A stretch of DNA of 64,000 nucleotides from Calothrix sp. PCC 7507 (lineage in GTDB: Bacteria; Cyanobacteriota; Cyanobacteriia; Cyanobacteriales; Nostocaceae), in assembly GCF_000316575.1 (NCBI RefSeq), contig NC_019682.1:5629501-5693500 (forward strand), written 5' to 3'. The notes under the pieces were generated by a model, which searched no databases, was not told the origin of the DNA, and saw only the letters and a program-made list of their open reading frames with translations. Below are positions 26,182-35,134 of the stretch, piece by piece. Position numbers and translations under genes: made by a program. Numbering within the stretch: position 1 is the stretch's first letter; each line of letters opens with the position of its first letter.

Positions 26182-27018
26182 ATGACTAACTCTACCCCAC
26201 AAATAAATCGAGAATGGTGGTCACAACGGTGGCTTGAGTTATTAGATTCCTATCGCTTTAAAAAGCGTTTGGAACGCGCTAGAAACTACGCTCGCCAGGG
26301 AAATGTTCTTAATATCGAGTTTAAAGGTGCAAAAGTATTAGCTAGAGTCCAAGGTAGTGAAGTGGAACCTTATAAAGTTTCATTATCCCTGGAACCGTTT
26401 AGTGATGAACAATGGGGTTATGTAATTGAAACTATGTCTCAAAGAGCAATTTTTGCTGCCAAGTTATTAGCAGGAGAAATGCCGCAAAATATAGAAGAAG
26501 TGTTTACTGCCAATGGACTGTCGTTATTTCCTTTTACCCTATCTGATGTCCAGAGTAAATGCTCTTGCCCTGATAAGGCAAATCCTTGTAAACATATTGG
26601 TGCAATATACTATCAATTAAGCGATCGCTTCAGTGAAGACCCGTTTGTACTGTTTCAATTGCGCGGACGCACCAAGGAACAAATTATTAGTGATTTACGC
26701 AAATTACGCGGTGTGAAAGTTGAAGTCTCAACAGATAAAATACAGGATGTTGAACAGTTAGTTGACAACAGCCAATATGCAGTGAAAATAGATTCTTTCT
26801 GGCAATATAATGAGCCACTAGAATCTTCTTTAGTAGTGATTGCACCATCAGGTAGTGAGACTGTTTTAGATGTATTGGGAGCGATTCCGTTAGCTAAGGA
26901 AGAGGAAAATTTAGTAAATTTAACTTCGACCGAAGTTGTCATGAAGTATTTACATATAGTTTATCAAGATGTTAGCCAGAAGGCTATGTTAGCCGCAATG
27001 AATGTAGGAGACAGTTAA
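26182..27018 (+). CDS. SWIM zinc-finger protein
   Basis: This 278-residue protein contains a SWIM zinc finger, C-x-C-xn-C-x-H, in CSCPDKANPCKHIGAIYY (about residues 131-148). The motif lies inside a typical bacterial SWIM protein with an N-terminal WWSQRWLELLDS and RLERARNYAR region. SWIM fingers bind DNA or proteins and are commonly encoded next to SNF2 ATPases (ywqA-ywqB in Bacillus), so the likely partner is the helicase at 17486-22174. Here the pair is separated by 4 kb holding the STAND and TIR genes. It starts 21 bases after the TIR stop and could now be expressed with it. The role is inferred; no enzyme motif is seen. Confidence 0.85.
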   Translation: MTNSTPQINREWWSQRWLELLDSYRFKKRLERARNYARQGNVLNIEFKGAKVLARVQGSEVEPYKVSLSLEPFSDEQWGYVIETMSQRAIFAAKLLAGEMPQNIEEVFTANGLSLFPFTLSDVQSKCSCPDKANPCKHIGAIYYQLSDRFSEDPFVLFQLRGRTKEQIISDLRKLRGVKVEVSTDKIQDVEQLVDNSQYAVKIDSFWQYNEPLESSLVVIAPSGSETVLDVLGAIPLAKEEENLVNLTSTEVVMKYLHIVYQDVSQKAMLAAMNVGDS

Positions 27019-27111
27019 ATAAGTTATAACTCGTAATATAGAACTACTTTTTGATTTTTGAATTACACGTAGCCCACCAAAACCCGGACATAGTGTTCAA
27101 AAATCAAAAAA

Positions 27112-27137
27112 AAGCTCTTGCTTTTTAGCAAGAGCTT
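27112..27137. terminator. Bidirectional intrinsic terminator between SWIM gene and psbC
   Basis: A perfect 10-bp stem (AAGCTCTTGC/GCAAGAGCTT) with loop TTTTTA lies between two convergent genes. A-rich and T-rich flanks on the two sides would let it end transcription in both directions. Confidence 0.85.
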
Positions 27138-27177
27138 ATAAAAAATTCGCTTGTCAGTGATGAAAGAAATTTTAAAA

Positions 27178-28566
27178 CTAGTCGAGTTCTGTCAAGTTCA
27201 TTGCTAGTTCATTCTCACGGTCAATACCCTTCTCAAAACCACCAGCTGCGGCGCGGGCGCGACCAGCGTGCCACAAGTGACCAATGAGGAAGAAGAAACC
27301 TAATACGAAGTGAGAACATGCTAACCACGCACGAGGAGAGACGTAGTTAAAGGAGTTGATTTCGGTAGCCACACCACCTACAGAGTTCAAAGAACCTAGA
27401 GGCGCATGGGTCATATATTCAGCAGCACGACGAGCCTGCCAAGGCTGAATATCATTCTTGATTTTTTCTAAATCAAGACCGTTAGGACCACGTAGAGGCT
27501 CCAACCAGGGTCCGCGGAAATCCCAGAAGCGCATGGTTTCACCACCGAAGATGATTTCACCTGTGGGGGAGCGCATCAAGTATTTACCTAGACCTGTGGG
27601 TCCTTGTGCAGAACCGACGTTAGCACCTAAGCGTTGGTCACGGATCAAGAAGGTCAAAGCTTGTGCTTGAGAAGCTTCTGGGCCAGTGGGACCAAAGAAT
27701 TCACTGGGGTAAACAGTGTTGTTGTACCAAACCATGATGGAAGCAATGAAGCCCATCAGGGAAAGAGCGCCCAAACTGTAGGAGAGGTAAGCCTCACCAG
27801 ACCAGATGGATGCACGACGTGACCAAGCAAAAGGCTTGGTGAAGATGTGCCAGATACCGCCAGCAATACAGATGAAGGCAATCCAGATGTGACCACCAAT
27901 GACATCTTCCAAGTTATCGACGCTAACAATCCAACCTTCGCCACCGAAGGGAGACTTAATCAAATAACCGAAGATGACTGCTGGGTTTAGTGTTGGGTTC
28001 GTAATCACACGAACATCACCACCACCTGGTGCCCAGGTGTCATACACGCCACCAAAGAACATAGCTTTCAGTACCAACAAGAGCGCACCAGATCCGAGGA
28101 TGATCAGGTGAAACCCGATGATGTTGGTCATCTTGTTCTTGTCTTTCCAGTCGTAACCGAAGAAAGAAGAATATTCTTCTAAGGTTTCTGGTCCACGGAC
28201 AGCATGATAAATACCGCCAAAACCCAGCACGGCTGAAGAAATCAGGTGGAGTACACCAACGACAAAGTAAGGGAAAGTGTCAAACACTTCACCACCAGGA
28301 CCGACACCCCACCCTAAGGTGGCGAGGTGAGGTAGTAGAATCAAGCCCTGCTCATACATGGGCTTTTCAGGGATAAAGTGAGCGACTTCAAACAAAGTCA
28401 TCGCTCCCGCCCAGAAGACGATCAAGCCAGCATGGGCAACGTGAGCGCCAAGCAGTTTGCCTGATAAATTAATCAAACGAGCGTTACCAGACCACCAAGC
28501 AAAACCGCTTGACTCTAGGTCGCGTCCGCCACTTATGACCGAAGATCTATTAGAGAGCGTTACCAC
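27178..28566 (-). CDS. psbC: Photosystem II CP43 chlorophyll apoprotein
   Basis: This is CP43, the inner antenna protein of photosystem II, which binds chlorophylls and gives ligands to the manganese cluster. The hallmarks are [19 protein letters not shown], the [17 protein letters not shown] part of the large lumenal loop (with the Glu that ligates manganese), six hydrophobic helices and the C-terminal GKGIDRE-like end ([13 protein letters not shown]). The frame is open back to 28593, but I place the start at GTG 28566 (MVTLSNRS), the usual psbC start, with AGGAGG upstream. That gives 462 residues. It overlaps the psbD stop by 17 bases, the classical psbD-psbC arrangement, so translation is probably coupled. 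Confidence 0.97.
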   Translation of the reverse strand: MVTLSNRSSVISGGRDLESSGFAWWSGNARLINLSGKLLGAHVAHAGLIVFWAGAMTLFEVAHFIPEKPMYEQGLILLPHLATLGWGVGPGGEVFDTFPYFVVGVLHLISSAVLGFGGIYHAVRGPETLEEYSSFFGYDWKDKNKMTNIIGFHLIILGSGALLLVLKAMFFGGVYDTWAPGGGDVRVITNPTLNPAVIFGYLIKSPFGGEGWIVSVDNLEDVIGGHIWIAFICIAGGIWHIFTKPFAWSRRASIWSGEAYLSYSLGALSLMGFIASIMVWYNNTVYPSEFFGPTGPEASQAQALTFLIRDQRLGANVGSAQGPTGLGKYLMRSPTGEIIFGGETMRFWDFRGPWLEPLRGPNGLDLEKIKNDIQPWQARRAAEYMTHAPLGSLNSVGGVATEINSFNYVSPRAWLACSHFVLGFFFLIGHLWHAGRARAAAGGFEKGIDRENELAMNLTELD

Positions 28567-29605
28567 GAGGCAATACCTCCTCAGGGAATACAAATTGTTC
28601 GTGGGGTTGATCTTGAGGAGCCATCCAAGCGCGGATACCCTCGTTCAGCAAAATGTTTTTGGTATAGAAAGTTTCAAACTCTGGGTCTTCGGCTGCCCGT
28701 AATTCCTGGGAAACGAAGTCATAAGCCCGCAAGTTGAGTGCCAAACCGACGATGCCGATGGCAGCCATCCACAAACCGGTGACTGGCACAAACAACATGA
28801 AGAAGTGTAACCAACGCTTGTTGGCGAAAGCAATCCCGAATATCTGTGACCAGAATCGGTTTGCAGTCACCATTGAGTAGGTTTCTTCTGCTTGGGTGGG
28901 GTTGAATGCTTTGAAGGTGTTGGATGATTCTCCGTCTTCAAACAAGGTGTTTTCGACTGTCGCACCGTGAATGGCGCACAACAATGCTCCACCCAATACC
29001 CCGGCTACTCCCATCATGTGGAAGGGGTTGAGGGTGAAGTTATGGAATCCTTGGATGAAGAGGATGAACCGGAAGATGCCTGCGACTCCGAAACTGGGTG
29101 CGAAGAACCAGCTGGATTGTCCCAATGGGTACATCAGGAAGACGCTGACAAATACGGCGATGGGCGCAGAAAATGCTAGGGCGTTGTATGGACGTATCCC
29201 TACTAGCCGGGCAATTTCAAATTGTCTCAACATGAAGCCAATGAGTGCAAAGGCTCCGTGTAGCGCCACGAATGCCCACAGTCCTCCTAGTTGGAACCAT
29301 CTTGTCAAGTCTCCTTGAGCTTCTGGTCCCCACAACAGCAACAAGGAATGTCCTAGGCTGTCTGCTGGTGTTGATACTGCGACTGTGATGAAGTTACATC
29401 CTTCTAGGTAGGATGACGCTAGTCCGTGGGTGTACCACGAGGTGACGAAGGTTGTGCCGGTTAGCCATCCGCCTAGTGCTAGGTAGGCTGTCGGGAATAG
29501 TAATACTCCTGACCACCCTACGAATACGAAGCGATCGCGTTTCAACCAGTCGTCTAGAACGTCAAACCACCCTCTACTGGGTGCGCGTCCAACTGCGATG
29601 GTCAT
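28550..29605 (-). CDS. psbD: Photosystem II D2 reaction-centre protein
   Basis: This 351-residue protein is D2, which with D1 holds the photosystem II reaction centre and the QA quinone. It starts [20 protein letters not shown] and shows the five-helix pattern, with His ligands for the special pair and the non-haem iron visible in [14 protein letters not shown] and RWLHFFMLF. The length (351) is standard. It is first in the psbD-psbC operon; the 3' end overlaps psbC. The region upstream (29606 onward) should hold its light-regulated promoter, but I could not mark it. Confidence 0.98.
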   Translation of the reverse strand: MTIAVGRAPSRGWFDVLDDWLKRDRFVFVGWSGVLLFPTAYLALGGWLTGTTFVTSWYTHGLASSYLEGCNFITVAVSTPADSLGHSLLLLWGPEAQGDLTRWFQLGGLWAFVALHGAFALIGFMLRQFEIARLVGIRPYNALAFSAPIAVFVSVFLMYPLGQSSWFFAPSFGVAGIFRFILFIQGFHNFTLNPFHMMGVAGVLGGALLCAIHGATVENTLFEDGESSNTFKAFNPTQAEETYSMVTANRFWSQIFGIAFANKRWLHFFMLFVPVTGLWMAAIGIVGLALNLRAYDFVSQELRAAEDPEFETFYTKNILLNEGIRAWMAPQDQPHEQFVFPEEVLPRGNAL

Positions 29606-30118
29606 CGAACTAAAATCCTCTTTTTACTAAAATTGCAACGTTTTCTGAGGAATTAACGTTTTTTGACAATCTCAGAGCCGTTAAAGCTACTGAGATTCTG
29701 AGAGTCTGCTGCCTAGTTAGTCAGCATTTCTCAGGGCTATGCCATTACCCGTACCATTAGCTAGGAATCTAGTTTCTGGTAACTTAATGATTCTTAACTT
29801 ATCACATTGGTTGGTGTTTTTGCCCGATCCGCGCCAGCGAAACAGGTATTTAACACAAAGCTATATAGATATTATGAATATCAGAAATTTTACAATCTGA
29901 CACAACTTTTCTCAGAAATCTCAACAATTGGGATTGGGGAGTGGAGGCAGGGGGCAGGGGAGGATGAGGGAGATGAGGGAGAATAACTCCTGACTCCTGA
30001 CTCCTAACTCTTGACACCTGACACCTGACTCTTGACCAATGCCCAACATTAACTTGCAATACATACTGCTCCAATGGGAGACTTTTAAAGAGAACATATC
30101 ACGAGCCAAGATAGTTCA
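29606..30118. promoter_or_regulatory. Divergent region between psbD and ycf4 with heptamer repeats at 29936-30034
   Basis: No gene is supported. The psbD side (29606-29830) is the leader and promoter of the operon. The middle has G-rich repeats (GGCAGGGGGCAGGGG) and tandem CTCCTGA/CACCTGA heptamers (about 29985-30034), a typical STRR cluster. Confidence 0.6.
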
Positions 30119-30712
30119 ATGACGGCATCAACAATTCACAAGGGTGACTCGCCTAATGGCGATCGCTCTGCTTCACGAGTCCTGCATCAAAACGTTCTCG
30201 GTTCTCGTCGGTTCAGCAACTACTGGTGGGCAACTATCGTTACCTTGGGAGCGACAGGATTTTTCCTGGCTGGGCTATCCAGTTACCTAAAGGTTAATTT
30301 ACTCATAGTTACTGATCCAACTCAACTGGTATTCGTCCCTCAGGGAATCGTCATGGGGTTATATGGCACGGCTGGTTTGCTTTTAGCCTTATACCTGTGG
30401 CTGGTTATTTTATGGGACGTTGGCGGCGGCTACAACGAATTTAATCAGGAGAATGGCACATTCAAGATTTTCCGTTACGGATTTCCTGGGAAAAACCGTC
30501 ACATTGAGATTGATAACAGCATACAAGATGTGCAATCCGTGCGAATAGTCCTGAAAGAAGGTCTGAATCCTGTGCGCGCACTCTACTTACGTGTTAAAGG
30601 TCGGCGAGACATTCCTTTGACTAGGGTAGGTCAACCGTTACCCTTAACAGAACTGGAAACTCAAGGCGCAGAGCTAGCTCGTTTTTTAGGAGTACCTCTG
30701 GAAGGACTGTAA
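30119..30712 (+). CDS. ycf4: Photosystem I assembly protein Ycf4
   Basis: This 197-residue protein is Ycf4, a thylakoid membrane protein needed for or aiding photosystem I assembly. The evidence is the family opening (VLGSRRFSNYWWATIVTLGATGFFLAGLSSYL), two membrane helices (about residues 37-57 and 77-98), the FVPQGIVMGLYG loop and a soluble C-terminal half with RYGFPGKNR and VRALYLRVKG. Length is slightly above the usual 185 because of an N-terminal extension. It is read away from psbD. Divergence of ycf4 and psbD-psbC is common in cyanobacteria. Confidence 0.96.
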   Translation: MTASTIHKGDSPNGDRSASRVLHQNVLGSRRFSNYWWATIVTLGATGFFLAGLSSYLKVNLLIVTDPTQLVFVPQGIVMGLYGTAGLLLALYLWLVILWDVGGGYNEFNQENGTFKIFRYGFPGKNRHIEIDNSIQDVQSVRIVLKEGLNPVRALYLRVKGRRDIPLTRVGQPLPLTELETQGAELARFLGVPLEGL

Positions 30713-30752
30713 GGGCAGGGAGCAAGGGGAAGTAACTGTTGACTGTTAACTG

Positions 30753-31412
30753 TTAACTGTTAGAGGCGAGGCTATGCGATCGCACCCACTCCCTAAACTC
30801 TCGCATTCTGGCATTTTCGCCTTTTTGAGAGTCCAGTTGCAGAAATTTGGTTAATTCTTTGACCGGGAATGTACCGAAAGCCAAACTGGCTTCTGACTCT
30901 ATGTAGACCGCATCTGTCAGAATATTGATGATTAATTTACCTTCTTCATATCGCCAAACTTCAGGCACTTTTAACCCGGCATAAATTGCCATTTTATCAA
31001 CCGATGAATTGGTTGTATCAATTTCGATTGCTAAATCAGGTGGTGGGTCGTTTTTTAAGTTGATATCTAATTTATTGCGAACTTTTGCTTCGTTTTGGAT
31101 ATAAAAACATTCATCAGCTTCTTTCCCCACAGATTTCGGTTGGGAACGCCAGGTAGTAGATTTTAAACCTCGAATTTCCATCCCTAACTCTTCAGTTAGA
31201 ACAGTTATTAACCTGCCAAAAGTCCAGCCATATGTTTCATGTTCTGGTAATGGTGTCATCAATTCCAATGTACCGTGATAATAATTCATCCGCAGTTTTG
31301 GATGTTCAGCAAATGCGTCTAAAAGCTTCTCGTAGGTTTCCCAACTGACATCATAAAGAATAATACGAGAACCTTCAACAGGTGCTGTGGGTACTGCTAG
31401 AGCTTGAGTCAT
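30753..31412 (-). CDS. Uma2 family (DUF820) PD-(D/E)XK nuclease-like protein
   Basis: This 219-residue protein is a Uma2/DUF820 member, a family very expanded in cyanobacteria with a restriction-endonuclease-like fold. The core is visible as HGTLELMTPLPEHE, the catalytic-type segment PDLAIEIDTTNSSVDK (Asp and Glu-x-Asp) and YAGLKVPEVWRYEEGKL. It is probably complete. No partner gene is adjacent. It is separate in sequence from the second Uma2 gene at 37796-38347, which belongs to a different subgroup. The cellular role is not established. Confidence 0.88.
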   Translation of the reverse strand: MTQALAVPTAPVEGSRIILYDVSWETYEKLLDAFAEHPKLRMNYYHGTLELMTPLPEHETYGWTFGRLITVLTEELGMEIRGLKSTTWRSQPKSVGKEADECFYIQNEAKVRNKLDINLKNDPPPDLAIEIDTTNSSVDKMAIYAGLKVPEVWRYEEGKLIINILTDAVYIESEASLAFGTFPVKELTKFLQLDSQKGENARMREFREWVRSHSLASNS

Positions 31413-31537
31413 AATTACTGGCGTAGCATATCTGATGTCTATATTATCTCTGAGAGATTCCAGTACCCAATCTAAAAATTTGCCATCTAAAATGGATCAG
31501 AGAAGATAAGATACTCTGGTTGAGTCAGTAATTGGTA

Positions 31538-32326
31538 ATGCGGTTAAAACTTTCACAATTTTTAGTTGCTCTTTTGATTGTTGGTGGGTTGATGTTGGGA
31601 GGATGTTCAACGCCGCAAGACGCTTCTAAAGCTTCTTCGCCAACCTCTACAGCTACTTCCACAGCAACTGAGACAAGCAGCAAGACAACCACTGAAGCAA
31701 CATCTGTATCTGAAACTACTAGTGAGAGTATTCCTGGAATGAAAGATTTACCACGGCTTGAAGGTAAGGCTACGGTGGTAGTCACAGTTAAAGGGTCGCC
31801 AATTACTATCGAAGTAGATGGCACTAATGCCCCAATTACAGCTGGTAATTTTGTAGATTTAGTCCAAAAGGGTGTTTATGATGGTTTAGTTTTCCATCGA
31901 GTTGTGCGTGAACCCCAACCATTCGTGGTACAAGGGGGAGATCCACAAGGTAAAGACCCAAAATTTCCAGCCAATAGACTAGGAACAGGCGGTTATATTG
32001 ATCCTAAAACCGGGAATGAGCGCTATGTACCCTTAGAAATTAAAGCAAAAGGGGCACAGCAACCAGTTTACGGTAAAACGATTACGGAAACACCTGTGTT
32101 GACTCATAAACTTGGTGCAGTTGCAATGGCGCGATCGCAGCAACCCAATTCCGCATCTTCCCAATTTTACTTTGCTCTAGCGGATCTAGGCTTTTTAGAC
32201 GGGAACTACGCCGTGTTTGGTAATGTCACCGAAGGCTTTGACGTGGTGAACAAGATTCAACAAGGCGATCGCATAGACACCGCAAAAGTCACCAAAGGTT
32301 CAGAAAACCTGAAAACACCCAGCTAG
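31538..32326 (+). CDS. Cyclophilin-type peptidyl-prolyl isomerase, lipoprotein
   Basis: This protein has a signal peptide with a lipobox (LMLGGC, Cys near residue 25), a Thr/Ser-rich linker (about 27-65) and a cyclophilin domain (about 75-260) with [45 protein letters not shown] and [10 protein letters not shown]. Cyclophilins catalyse cis-trans isomerisation of Xaa-Pro bonds. The lipid anchor places it on the outer face of the plasma or thylakoid membrane, where it would help fold exported or lumenal proteins. I use ATG 31538 (MRLKLSQF) rather than the upstream TTG. It has an insert ([18 protein letters not shown]) typical of cyanobacterial members. Confidence 0.93.
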   Translation: MRLKLSQFLVALLIVGGLMLGGCSTPQDASKASSPTSTATSTATETSSKTTTEATSVSETTSESIPGMKDLPRLEGKATVVVTVKGSPITIEVDGTNAPITAGNFVDLVQKGVYDGLVFHRVVREPQPFVVQGGDPQGKDPKFPANRLGTGGYIDPKTGNERYVPLEIKAKGAQQPVYGKTITETPVLTHKLGAVAMARSQQPNSASSQFYFALADLGFLDGNYAVFGNVTEGFDVVNKIQQGDRIDTAKVTKGSENLKTPS

Positions 32327-32329
32327 TAT

Positions 32330-32466
32330 GGGGCAGGGAGCAGGCTTGCCGTGAGCGTAGCCGAATGGGAGCAGGGGGCAGGGGAGCAGGGGGAGAATAT
32401 ATGATAGATAACTCCAGTTCCCAGTCCCCAGTCCCCAATCCCCAATCCCCAGTCCCTAATCCCAAT
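32330..32466. repeat. Heptamer repeat cluster running into the next gene
   Basis: G-rich repeats (GGGAGCAGG, GGGGGCAGGGG) at 32330-32395 are followed by tandem CAGTCCC/CAATCCC heptamers at about 32415-32466. The left part also holds GCTTGCCGTGAGCGTAGCCG, related to the palindrome inside the Mrp gene. The heptamers form the first codons of the ketoacyl synthase frame. Confidence 0.75.
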
Positions 32467-33669
32467 TTCAAATTGCTTAAGGTTGTTGTCACTGGTATTG
32501 GTTTAGTTTCCGCTTTAGGAGAAAATTTAGAGGATAGCTGGCAAAAGTTGATTGCAGGTGAAACGGGAATTAAATTGCATCAACCGTTTCCAGAATTAGC
32601 GCCACTTCCTTTAGCATTAATTGCTCAACAACCAGCTGAGTTGAAAAGTCTTACTCAGCTGGTTGTTGCTTCTGCATTAAAAGATGCTGGCTTAGTTTCA
32701 CCGTTACCTGATTGTGCTGTAGTCATTGGCTCAAGTCGCAGTTATCAGGCTGACTGGGAGAGATTAGCAAAGCAATTGCACAATAAAAACAGAGATAGGG
32801 CAAAAAGTTTAGAGGAAGAATCTAAAAATCTCCCCTGCTCCTCTGATCAAGGAGTTTATTTAGAAGACTGGTTAGATACCTTACCGCATATGAATGCGAT
32901 CGCTGTGGCGCGACAAATCGGTGCAACGGGGATTGTTTTAGCACCGATGGCGGCTTGTGCAACTGGAATGTGGGCGATCGCTCAAGCAGCTGCTCTCGTG
33001 CAAACTGGACAATGTCACCGGGTAATTGCTGGAGCGGTAGAAGCACCGATTACACCCCTGACTTTGACAGGGTTTCAGCAGATGGGTGCTTTAGCAAAAA
33101 CAGGAGCCTATCCCTTTGATTTACACCGGGAAGGCTTGGTTTTAGGCGAAGGTGCAGCTGTGTTTGTTTTAGAATCAGCTGAGTTGGCAAAGCAGCGCCA
33201 AGCAAAGGTGTATGGTGAAATACTGGGTTTTAGCTTGACAAATGACGCTTATCATGTAAATGCGCCAGAACCAGAAGGAAAAAGTGCGATCGCATCTGTC
33301 AAACTATGTCTAGAACGTAGTAGCGTGACACCAGCAGACATTGATTACATCCATGCTCACGGCACCGCTACACAACTAAATGACCGTATGGAGAGCAAGG
33401 TTATTCAGGGTTTATTTCCCAACAAAATACCAGTTAGCTCCACTAAAGGAGCCACAGGTCACACCATAGGTGCATCAGGAGCCTTAGGTGTGGCTTTTTC
33501 ACTCATGGCTTTGCAGCATCAAATTTTACCGCCATGCGTGGGATTGCAGCAGCCAGAGTTTGATTTAGACTTAGTGCTATCTGCACGTCAAAGTCAAGCA
33601 AAGCGGATACTGTGCTTTGGTTTTGGCTTTGGCGGTCAAAATACAGTCATAGCTTTAGGTAATTTGTAA
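32401..33669 (+). CDS. Beta-ketoacyl-ACP synthase (FabF/KAS II-like)
   Basis: This protein is a ketoacyl-ACP synthase, which condenses acyl groups with malonyl-ACP in fatty acid or polyketide synthesis. The thiolase-fold core starts at KVVVTGIGLVSALGENL. The catalytic triad is present: Cys in APMAACATGMWA, His in HAHGTATQLND and His in SSTKGATGHTIGASG, with the glycine-rich end FGFGFGGQN. It is a divergent FabF-type protein, shorter than FabF in the middle, so probably a second, specialised KAS rather than the main enzyme. From ATG 32401 the first about 22 residues (SQSPVPNPQSPVPNP) are encoded by heptamer repeats; translation might instead start at TTG 32473. Confidence 0.88.
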   Translation: MIDNSSSQSPVPNPQSPVPNPNFKLLKVVVTGIGLVSALGENLEDSWQKLIAGETGIKLHQPFPELAPLPLALIAQQPAELKSLTQLVVASALKDAGLVSPLPDCAVVIGSSRSYQADWERLAKQLHNKNRDRAKSLEEESKNLPCSSDQGVYLEDWLDTLPHMNAIAVARQIGATGIVLAPMAACATGMWAIAQAAALVQTGQCHRVIAGAVEAPITPLTLTGFQQMGALAKTGAYPFDLHREGLVLGEGAAVFVLESAELAKQRQAKVYGEILGFSLTNDAYHVNAPEPEGKSAIASVKLCLERSSVTPADIDYIHAHGTATQLNDRMESKVIQGLFPNKIPVSSTKGATGHTIGASGALGVAFSLMALQHQILPPCVGLQQPEFDLDLVLSARQSQAKRILCFGFGFGGQNTVIALGNL

Positions 33670-33689
33670 TACTTGCCAGATAAATTGTC

Positions 33690-33858
33690 AGGACTTACGC
33701 AACTGGCACACCTATACTTGTCAAGGGTCAAGAGCAACCAGCGCCGTAGGCGGGTTTCCCGCGCCACTTGCTTCAAGCCGGGAAACCCGTCCAACGCAGT
33801 GGCTCCTTTTGACCCTTGACAACCTGCACGAAAAAAATATGACACTTGCGTAAGTCCT
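33690..33858. mobile_element. MITE-like element, family C, complete copy
   Basis: The 169-bp segment starts AGGACTTACGCAA and ends TTGCGTAAGTCCT, a perfect 13-bp inverted repeat. Inside are TTGTCAAGGGTCAA/TTGACCCTTGACAA and GGCGGGTTTCCCG/CGGGAAACCCG, so the whole can fold into a long hairpin. Further copies or ends are at 44011-44131, 22266 and 51542. Confidence 0.82.
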
Positions 33859-34202
33859 AATTGCATAGGCTGGGTTTCCCTGTCCTTGACGACAATCCAT
33901 ATGTTGCAAATATTTTTTAAATTGGTATCAGATTTTGCGGCTGAATGCAAAATCTGAGCTTGCTATTGGGAATACTTTACTTAGGTAACTAAATTTACCA
34001 AAACGTATAAAACTTCTGGTTCCGTCTCGTAAGTGAAAATTTATGCTGGTTCTCAGTTGAATGCAATACGTAGTAGGGAACACTTACAATATTTTGCACC
34101 TATATCCCTACAAAAACTGTATTTAACTTTATTGAGAACAGCTACATCAGTTTTGGTGCATCAACCATCAAGGCACTTTAAATATTTACAGAGCTAACTA
34201 AT
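33859..34202. other. Intergenic stretch without a gene
   Basis: Nothing is coded here that I can support. Around 34045-34090 there is a fragment resembling the left end of MITE family B (GGTTCTCAGTTGAATGCAAT). The rest is AT-rich and probably the promoter region of the DUF928 gene. Confidence 0.4.
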
Positions 34203-34964
34203 ATGAAATGGATGAAGCATTTTCAATATTTCCTCACATTTTCCTTGCCTTTGTGTTTGGAATTTGTCTCGATTTCTACTTTTGCCGCACCAATACAAAC
34301 TCAATTAAACCCTGCATCGCCAATTCAACAGCTAAAAGTTTGGCAAATCAGTCAGGGATTTAAACCACCAAAGCGGGACTTACCACCAGCCAGCGTTGGC
34401 GGTGCAACTCGTGGTAATTACTGCCTGCAAAAAAGTAAGCAATTAATCCCCCTAATTCCCAGAGAGAAATTAGGATTGACTTTTGCAGAACGTCCCACCT
34501 TTTTCTGGTATTTGCCTGCAGCTTCAGTCAAAACAGCCCAATTTGTGCTTTTGGCTGATCAGGATCAGAGTCAAGTTTATGAAACAACTTTGAATCTACC
34601 AAATAGATCAGGAATTATTGGTTTCCGTCTTCCGGAGAGTGCCCCTACTTTAGAAGTAGGTAAGCGTTATCATTGGTATTTAGCATTAATTTGTAGTGAG
34701 CAAAATCCTAGCAAAAATCCTACTTCTGAAGGATGGGTAGAACGCACACAACCAGAATTAACCCTGTCAAAAGCCCTAGCACAAGCAGAATTACGTAAAC
34801 GCCCAGCCCTTTATGCAAAAGCTGGAATTTGGCATGAAGCGCTGACAACTTTCATTGAGTTACGCCGTACTGAGCCAAATAATCAAAAAATCAAAGATGA
34901 CTGGCGAAAATTTTTACAATCAGTTGGGTTGAATGGGCTGACAACAGCACCATTGATTGATTAA
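34203..34964 (+). CDS. DUF928 domain protein, exported
   Basis: This 253-residue protein has an N-terminal signal peptide (hydrophobic segment about residues 9-28, cleavage likely after FAA) and a DUF928 domain: RGNYCLQ, LIPLIPREKLGLTFAERPTFFWYLP, GIIGFRLPE, LEVGKRYHWYLALICS and a C-terminal helical part (AKAGIWHEALTTFIELRR). DUF928 is nearly confined to cyanobacteria and is often encoded beside CHASE2-domain proteins, as here. It is probably periplasmic and could supply or shield a signal for the CHASE2 cyclase downstream. No enzymatic residue is known. Confidence 0.88.
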   Translation: MKWMKHFQYFLTFSLPLCLEFVSISTFAAPIQTQLNPASPIQQLKVWQISQGFKPPKRDLPPASVGGATRGNYCLQKSKQLIPLIPREKLGLTFAERPTFFWYLPAASVKTAQFVLLADQDQSQVYETTLNLPNRSGIIGFRLPESAPTLEVGKRYHWYLALICSEQNPSKNPTSEGWVERTQPELTLSKALAQAELRKRPALYAKAGIWHEALTTFIELRRTEPNNQKIKDDWRKFLQSVGLNGLTTAPLID

Positions 34965-34967
34965 TAA

Positions 34968-35105
34968 AGGGAATGGGGAATGGGGAATGGGGACTGGGGA
35001 CTGGGAGGAGAGGGAGGTGTGGGAAGAAAGGGAGGTGTGGGAGGAGAGGGAAGCATTAATTCTCTTTCCCCCCACACTCCCCCATCTCCCCCTGCCCCCA
35101 CTCTA
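34968..35105. repeat. STRR cluster between DUF928 and cyclase genes
   Basis: Tandem GGGGAAT/GGGGACT heptamers (about 34974-35000) are followed by repeats of GGAGGTGTGGGA and then their C-rich counterpart (TCCCCCCACACTCCCCCATC). The two halves are partly complementary and could form a hairpin. Confidence 0.75.
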
Positions 35106-35134
35106 TGAATTATCAACTTTAGGATTTAATATCT

